From JAPWJZ01 sp964575605 (GTDB lineage: Bacteria; Pseudomonadota; Alphaproteobacteria; Micavibrionales; UBA2020): a stretch of DNA of 64,000 bases. The notes below the pieces were generated by a model that saw nothing but the letters and a program-made list of their open reading frames with translations, did no database searches and was not told the DNA's origin. This document shows positions 60,201-64,000 of the stretch, one piece after another; the first letter of the stretch is position 1, and each line of letters begins with the position of its first letter. The DNA lies in assembly GCA_964575605.1 (NCBI GenBank), contig CAZNRN010000008.1, positions 1 through 64,000 on the forward strand. Direction: 5' to 3'. Both the position numbers and the translations under genes were made by a program.

Positions 60201-61306
60201 CCTTTGGCGCAAGGTACATGGAAGGCAAGCAGGCGAAGGAAATCGACTACACCCGCCTGCTGGGCATGGGCATGCGCATCGGCGACAGCCTGATGCACAT
60301 CGGCATCCCCTCGGCCGCGCTCTCCATGCAGGCCATCAAGGCTGAAAAAGTCATCATGCGCATGCCCGTCGACCAGGCGGTCGACGGCGGAGCGCCGGAA
60401 ATGGCGGAGGAAGGCAAGGTCTTTATCTACAACTTCACCCCGCATTCGAAGAGTTTCGTCGAGCGCCTGCTGCCCGCCTACAAGGGCGAGAAGACAGCGC
60501 GCATCGTCATCATGGCCTTCCCCGACCAGATGGTGCCGGACGGCATCCGCGAAAGCCATGCCGTGCACGTAATGCAGATGGCGCAGACGGAGGAAATGAT
60601 CAACCACATCTGCCCCCTGCCCGAAGCCCGCAAGCGCGCCGCGGCGAAGCAGCCGGCCAAGGCCCCCCTGACGCCCGTGCTGGAAAAAGGCGACCGCATC
60701 TACGTCTTCCTCGACTTCGACCGGCCGAACCCCGACACGCCCAGCATCGACTTCATCGACCGCCTCGACCGTCAGCTGAACATGCTGGCGGGGCAGCCCG
60801 GCGCGCTGACGCACCCCGACCTTTATATCGTCGTGGAAACCGCCAACCTCAACAGCCGTTCGCTGTTCGAGAACTTCTTCCTCGACAAGATCATCGACAG
60901 CTCGCTGCCGCGCCAGAACTACATGGAGGTGTTGTCCAAGGTCTTCCACCGCGCGCTGTCCGACAAGACGCTGCTGGGCTTCGCGCATGGAACGGTGTCG
61001 CACTTCCACCTGTCGGCGAAGATCGCGGCATACCTGTGCCGTTACCACGTCAAATATGCCGAGGACGTGATATTGAAGGATCAGGCGGGCTCGGAAATCC
61101 GCATCGTCGGCAAGAGCTTCGCGCAGGCGGTGCATGAAATCCGCTCCTATTCCATGCCGCCGATGCAGCTGGTGGCGCGCGTGCGCCTGGTGCCGCATGC
61201 GGAGCAGGCGGGCAACCATGTGCGCCGCAGCTTCCGCCTGGCCGAGGTGCCGGAGACGGAGCCGCTCACCGACGGCGACCTACTGCTCAACATCCCGATG
61301 CTGTAA
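57293..61306 (+). CDS. ArsB/NhaD-type permease fused to CASTOR/POLLUX-like RCK channel
   Basis: 1337 residues in one frame. Residues ~15-470 are an ion-transporter-superfamily permease with two inverted halves. TSNDIVVLVLTPI plus GSPTNIILGK mark the first half; VNMLNDLPAAALL plus CYVTPIGALAGILWFDIL mark the second, as in ArsB, NhaD and Lsi2-like proteins. Two more helices follow (~500-560). Residues ~585-690 form a two-helix pore unit with the filter-like TGSGMSD (645-651), then two RCK-type regions (~703 on: YRIVIINYNNRFESFV; ~1040 on: KVFIYNFTPHSKSFVERLL). The pore plus RCK order, including G-S-G in the filter, resembles plant CASTOR/POLLUX channels. The stop overlaps the next start by one base. 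Confidence 0.75.
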   Translation: MTTMEIDEKKSRLGGFPINSVLILAAAMGALYKYQTIPAAVLLTLSAMVVLLIIFGERFKADLWLESRGIPGREAILPLIAMGIAIHFGAVHLDTIPRVFFEKIDIIVFILSFAIIAEGIGRSGYFAFAAYKIVYKCQGNTTRLILYLFILTSILTLFTSNDIVVLVLTPIIISVCVHAGIRNTRLLLLAQFMAANTLSMGLLIGSPTNIILGKALHIDFFSYLGLMLVPAIMSCMLSMIVIDWMNHQSKPGTGGLFVKRWSYTDTYRVPAFAKSAHFTDQMQRWLVLFFAAVAWLAVVSAMEWSLFCSAIPTALISLFYIYKETVQEKGSSAAATKDIVHLIRFLPYSVFFFAMCFFVFAAEMAQLDYVETVLLPFIKEHFLRDIVHASLSMIFLSGILVNMLNDLPAAALLSEMLQQMEVTGGALGEYMRIVIIQAFLVGLNIGCYVTPIGALAGILWFDILKKEERRQRKLMEQHGGVAQREMLIPSRMDMVRYGLMHFTFVALVLGYLLPFFIQVIDLLISSPEQSNNSPLNGMLTIKKYLPYIGFGLLAFTFITFRNVLRRGHVLLGHMREVFVVMTKVTIWAMKNRGLYFAVMAGILLAGASGLLYWSEAAHDAIYGSAGAKPLFDSISGFILWVMVFTGSGMSDAFKPHSTLGLALTSVLPLMVIGGIVIMARLSTDKSVTKLSKRLANGEIPSYRIVIINYNNRFESFVRNALYTSDASILLLCDHAQYDQALSFASETNQTHLGSHRLYAAVKHPDPYHNFHEYRIEQADEIYLLSDMTTQGEYEKLRYVTKLDALLNSTRVTAVEGVDAGVAGAGHEDATDKDIDDLAGMPRIFIETPSERFRELLQRSSSPLMLRTAIQATFDSDVGDYLMSDMDQGLSQLNGYYHTGRPSRLPQLFADGKSPLEKFTLRDFELDAKGKELFRKHFSGLEPQKDGGVPVQLRALKQFSIGVRAKVADGTFGARYMEGKQAKEIDYTRLLGMGMRIGDSLMHIGIPSAALSMQAIKAEKVIMRMPVDQAVDGGAPEMAEEGKVFIYNFTPHSKSFVERLLPAYKGEKTARIVIMAFPDQMVPDGIRESHAVHVMQMAQTEEMINHICPLPEARKRAAAKQPAKAPLTPVLEKGDRIYVFLDFDRPNPDTPSIDFIDRLDRQLNMLAGQPGALTHPDLYIVVETANLNSRSLFENFFLDKIIDSSLPRQNYMEVLSKVFHRALSDKTLLGFAHGTVSHFHLSAKIAAYLCRYHVKYAEDVILKDQAGSEIRIVGKSFAQAVHEIRSYSMPPMQLVARVRLVPHAEQAGNHVRRSFRLAEVPETEPLTDGDLLLNIPML

Positions 61307-62697
61307 TGGCAGGCGCCCCCGCTTCATTCATGGCGAAGGGACAGCGGCGCGAGATGGCCTATAACGGCCCCATGCGCTCGGGCCTTGTCATCGACAGCCG
61401 CGCGCTGCTGGTCAGGGGCTACGAGGTCTACCAGACCGAACTGCTGAACAAACTGAACCCCGCGGGCAGCGGCCAGTGGTACGCGCCGCATATGCAGAAC
61501 CGCGGCAATAAAATGCAGATCGACGTCGACACGCGCCGCGGCCGCACCATTTTGCCCGGCTATTTCATCGCGCGCGGCATCGCAGGCGATGCGCTGGCAT
61601 CGCTGCTGGCGCAGCACGGGCTGAAAGGCACGCTCGATGCCCCCGATAACGCCGCCACCTTCCACCTCACCGCCGTCGATATCAGGCTCTACGACATGGG
61701 CTATGGCTCCGCCACCTTTACGGGCGAGATCGAAGCGCACAGGGATATGGATGTCGAGGAATACCGCGAGGCGGCCGAGAAAATCGGATCATTGCTGGCC
61801 GATTTCCGCCCCGTCTTCGTCAGCACGTTTGAACAGGTGTCGGAGGCCGTCGACAATACCTTCGTCGCGCTCAGCTTTCACGGGTTGCGTCCCACCAACA
61901 GCTACTGGCGCAACAGCCACCTGGGGCAGAACATCGGCGACCTGTTCTGGGTGCATCGTCTTTTTTCCATCGAATGCCAGAACCACCAGCAGTTCACGCG
62001 CAAGAAAGATCTGTGCAAGCGCCTTGTGGTGTCGGAGGCCGCCGAGGCGCTCGAGGACATGTCGATCGAGCCCGCCATGGCGGTTTACCCCGGCAACGGC
62101 AATTCGGCGGTGATTTTCGAAAAGGGCAAGGTCAAGCCGCAGGATATCGCCGCGCTGACCAGCATGGTGCGCGCGCAGAATATATTCTATGTCGCCGCCG
62201 AAGACATCGACCGCGACATGTTCTACCTGTCGAACGAGCTTGACCGCCAGAAACATTCCAAAAACATGTCGCTGCTGGAAAAACAATCCGAAGTCATCGT
62301 CGATTACCAGTCCAAGGTCACGTTCTTCAGGGCGATTTACGACGATTTCGACAACAGCCTCGACCCGCAGGGCCTGAAAATCTGGCATGCGCTGGAAAAA
62401 TCATGGGCGACGCGCGACCGTTTCGCCAACATGAACACGAAACTGGAACTGGTGGAAAAAATCTATAACCGCATCCGCGAAAACCTGAACCACCTGCAGA
62501 ACAAGCGCATCGGCGCCTTCATGCTGGTCTTCACGCTGATCTCGACGCTGTCGGTCATCGTCGACACGGTCGATTTCACGCAAGGCGCGGATTTGAAATA
62601 CCCCAGCCTGCTCCGCATCGGCGTGCTGGGCATGCTGCTGCTGGTGGTGGTCTTCTGCGCCGTGGCGCTGATGAAAGGCGTACGCCGGAAAGTTTAA
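61306..62697 (+). CDS. Coiled-coil two-TM membrane protein coupled to the channel fusion
   Basis: 463 residues; the ATG at 61306 overlaps the upstream TAA by one base. The first ~280 residues are a soluble domain with no recognised motif. A long helical region follows (~300-400, LEKQSEVIVDYQSKVTFFRA). Two transmembrane helices lie close to the C-terminus (IGAFMLVFTLISTLSVIVDTV and LLRIGVLGMLLLVVVFCAVAL) with a short loop. The order of soluble domain, coiled coil and C-terminal helical pair recalls CorA-type or DUF155/RMND1-type proteins, but no GMN signature is present. Probably a partner or regulator of the fused transporter-channel. Confidence 0.6.
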   Translation: MAGAPASFMAKGQRREMAYNGPMRSGLVIDSRALLVRGYEVYQTELLNKLNPAGSGQWYAPHMQNRGNKMQIDVDTRRGRTILPGYFIARGIAGDALASLLAQHGLKGTLDAPDNAATFHLTAVDIRLYDMGYGSATFTGEIEAHRDMDVEEYREAAEKIGSLLADFRPVFVSTFEQVSEAVDNTFVALSFHGLRPTNSYWRNSHLGQNIGDLFWVHRLFSIECQNHQQFTRKKDLCKRLVVSEAAEALEDMSIEPAMAVYPGNGNSAVIFEKGKVKPQDIAALTSMVRAQNIFYVAAEDIDRDMFYLSNELDRQKHSKNMSLLEKQSEVIVDYQSKVTFFRAIYDDFDNSLDPQGLKIWHALEKSWATRDRFANMNTKLELVEKIYNRIRENLNHLQNKRIGAFMLVFTLISTLSVIVDTVDFTQGADLKYPSLLRIGVLGMLLLVVVFCAVALMKGVRRKV

Positions 62698-62972
62698 AGA
62701 CGAAACTTGCCCTTCGACGCCGGGCCGCAGCAGCGCACGTCGTCGCGGTTGCGCAGTTCGTTCACAATCGCCCAGTCGATATCCTTCACCCAGAAGGTGC
62801 CGGTCAGCGCGACGGCGATCTTGCCCTTGCCGTGCTTGTTGAAAACTTTTTTCAGCTCGGTCACCGCCTCGCCATGCGGAATGTCCATCATGACGATGAA
62901 TTCATCGGTCGGCTTGATGGGGTTCGCCTTCTGGTATTCGGGGCGGTCGCTGGGCGTCAGGGGCAAAGCCAT
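62694..62972 (-). CDS. Small protein of unknown function
   Basis: 92 residues, MALPLTPSDRPEYQKANPIK at the start, with mixed alpha/beta pattern (EFIVMMDIPHGEAVTELKKV, KIAVALTGTFWVKDIDW) and a Cys pair in VRCCGPASKGKF. It has no membrane segment. A good minus-strand promoter (63004-63032) lies 30 bases upstream of the start. It converges on the two-TM protein gene, with the two stops overlapping by 4 bases. Family not recognised. Confidence 0.6.
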   Translation of the reverse strand: MALPLTPSDRPEYQKANPIKPTDEFIVMMDIPHGEAVTELKKVFNKHGKGKIAVALTGTFWVKDIDWAIVNELRNRDDVRCCGPASKGKFRL

Positions 62973-63003
62973 GGCTGCAATCCTTGTTTATTGAAACACG
63001 GCG

Positions 63004-63032
63004 AGTATAAAGGGTTTTGGTTTCCATATCAA
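63004..63032 (-). promoter_or_regulatory. Promoter of the 92-residue protein gene
   Basis: On the minus strand TTGATA (63032-63027), 17-base spacer, TATACT (63009-63004), near consensus in both hexamers. Confidence 0.6.
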
Positions 63033-63064
63033 CGCCTTTTTACCCCTTTGAAAAACCGAATCAA

Positions 63065-63094
63065 TTGCGCCCGCAGGGGCCCTTCGGGGATACT
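63065..63094 (+). promoter_or_regulatory. Possible guaA promoter
   Basis: TTGCGC (63065-63070), 18-base spacer, GATACT (63089-63094). A leader of ~25 bases contains AAGAAAGG before the ATG at 63126. Confidence 0.4.
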
Positions 63095-63125
63095 CGGCAT
63101 CATCATTTGCGAAGAAAGGCCCCGC

Positions 63126-64000
63126 ATGCCAGCCACCGCCGCGAAACCCGCCCCCGCAACCCCGGAAATGAAAGCGCGCCACGATACCATCGTGATCCTC
63201 GATTTCGGCTCGCAGGTCACGCAGCTGATCGCAAGGCGCATCCGCGAGGCCGGGGTTTACTCGGTGCTGCTGCCCTTCTCAACCCCGCTCGAAAAAATAC
63301 TGGCGCATAACCCCAAGGGCATCATCCTCTCGGGCGGCCCCGCCTCGGTACACGAAGCAGGCAGCCCGCGCGCGCCCGAGGGGATTTTCACGCTTGGCAT
63401 CCCCGTCCTCGGCATCTGCTACGGCCAGCAGACGATGTGCGAACAGCTGGGCGGCAAGGTCAGCCCCAGCGCGAAACGCGAATTCGGCCGCGCGCATATT
63501 TCGGTGGAGGACGGCGCCTCCCCCCTCTTCGCCGGCATCTGGCAGGCGGGCGTGAAGCCGCAGGTCTGGATGAGCCATGGCGACAGCGTGAGCAAAATCC
63601 CCGAAGGCTTCAAGGTCATCGGCAAAAGCGACACCTGCCCCTATGCCGCCGTGGCCGATGAAAAACGCAAGCTCTACGGCGTGCAGTTCCACCCCGAGGT
63701 CGTGCATACGCCCGAGGGCAAGCAGATTATCAGCAACTTCATCTTAAAAATTGCCGGCTGCAAAAACGACTGGACGATGGCCACGTTCAAGGAAGAGAGC
63801 ATCGCCGCCATTCGCAAACAGGTGGGCAAGGAACGCGTCATCTGCGGCGTCTCGGGCGGGGTCGATTCAACCGTCGTGGCAGGCCTGCTGCATGCGGCGA
63901 TCGGCGACCAATTAACCTGCATCTTCGTCGATACCGGCCTGATGCGCCTGAACGAGGGCGAGGAAGTGGTCGACCTCTTCCGCAACCATTTCAACATCCC
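63126..64000 (+). CDS. guaA: GMP synthase (glutamine-hydrolysing), 3' end off the window
   Basis: The first 291 codons of guaA; the frame is open to the window edge. It makes GMP from XMP, ATP and glutamine. A short Ala/Pro-rich leader is followed by the class-I glutaminase: ILDFGSQVTQLIARRI, oxyanion loop ILSGGPASVHE, nucleophile Cys in GICYGQQTMCEQLGG and His/Glu in QFHPEV. The ATP pyrophosphatase domain then begins, with the P-loop VSGGVDSTVVAGL and the following IFVDTGLMRLNE. The remaining ~230 residues (rest of the ATPase and the dimerisation domain) lie outside the window. The ATG at 63126 is chosen for its AAAGG. Confidence 0.95.
   Translation, partial: MPATAAKPAPATPEMKARHDTIVILDFGSQVTQLIARRIREAGVYSVLLPFSTPLEKILAHNPKGIILSGGPASVHEAGSPRAPEGIFTLGIPVLGICYGQQTMCEQLGGKVSPSAKREFGRAHISVEDGASPLFAGIWQAGVKPQVWMSHGDSVSKIPEGFKVIGKSDTCPYAAVADEKRKLYGVQFHPEVVHTPEGKQIISNFILKIAGCKNDWTMATFKEESIAAIRKQVGKERVICGVSGGVDSTVVAGLLHAAIGDQLTCIFVDTGLMRLNEGEEVVDLFRNHFNI

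Noticed and set aside
58712..61219. 835-codon minus-strand frame opposite the channel fusion
   Set aside because: Shadow frame rich in Arg, His and Gln with no domain; the plus strand has coherent transporter and RCK sequence.

Overview
The window is about 64 kb of GC-rich, densely packed bacterial DNA, most likely from an alphaproteobacterium. The evidence is a fused trpE(G) gene, a leaderless trpL leader peptide of the rhizobial kind, a membrane-bound PuuD-type urate oxidase, CheX/FIST/Hpt signalling genes and frequent ATGA or GTGA stop-start overlaps. I cannot name a genus from sequence alone. No rRNA, tRNA, insertion sequence or CRISPR array was seen. The first ~335 bases look foreign to the rest: a partial PaaI-type thioesterase runs head-on into an amino-terminal stub of D-lactate dehydrogenase, which suggests a chimeric contig end.

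Layout. 0.6-5.6 kb: a patatin-like lipoprotein with a saccharopine-dehydrogenase-like oxidoreductase, a three-gene operon of unknown function, and a lone Cas4/RecB-like DUF2800 nuclease. 5.6-11.1 kb: a self-contained minus-strand operon (promoter, four genes, terminator) with a TelA-like protein and three proteins I do not recognise. 11.4-15.8 kb: ABC exporter and PEP carboxylase. 15.8-20.2 kb: RND efflux pump genes. 20.3-27.0 kb: a complete tryptophan operon trpL-trpE(G)-trpD-C-F-B-A with a leader peptide and attenuator. 27.0-31.3 kb: a two-domain M16 peptidase, then a mannose-type cupin isomerase with a ROK sugar kinase. 31.4-32.9 kb: a FecR-domain protein with a prohibitin-like protein.

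33-40 kb: a purine (urate) catabolic region with puuD, uraH, uraD, puuE, allantoicase and allA, plus malate synthase A overlapping puuD. Together these take urate through 5-hydroxyisourate, OHCU, allantoin, allantoate and ureidoglycolate to glyoxylate, and then to malate. 40-46 kb: a 1954-residue alpha-2-macroglobulin. 46-53 kb: two signalling modules, a RR/CheX-like/FIST/Hpt-kinase operon and a RR/GAF-histidine-kinase pair, flanking an MFS transporter. 53-57 kb: a large repeat-bearing SPFH protein, galU and a GH43-like beta-propeller.

57-62.7 kb holds the most unusual locus: a 1337-residue fusion of an ArsB/NhaD-type permease to a CASTOR/POLLUX-like pore and RCK region, translationally coupled to a coiled-coil two-TM membrane protein. 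The window ends inside guaA. Several convergent gene pairs end within a few bases of each other with no intrinsic terminator. Clear sigma70-type promoters (TTGACC-N17-CACACT and relatives) can be read at many intergenic regions.
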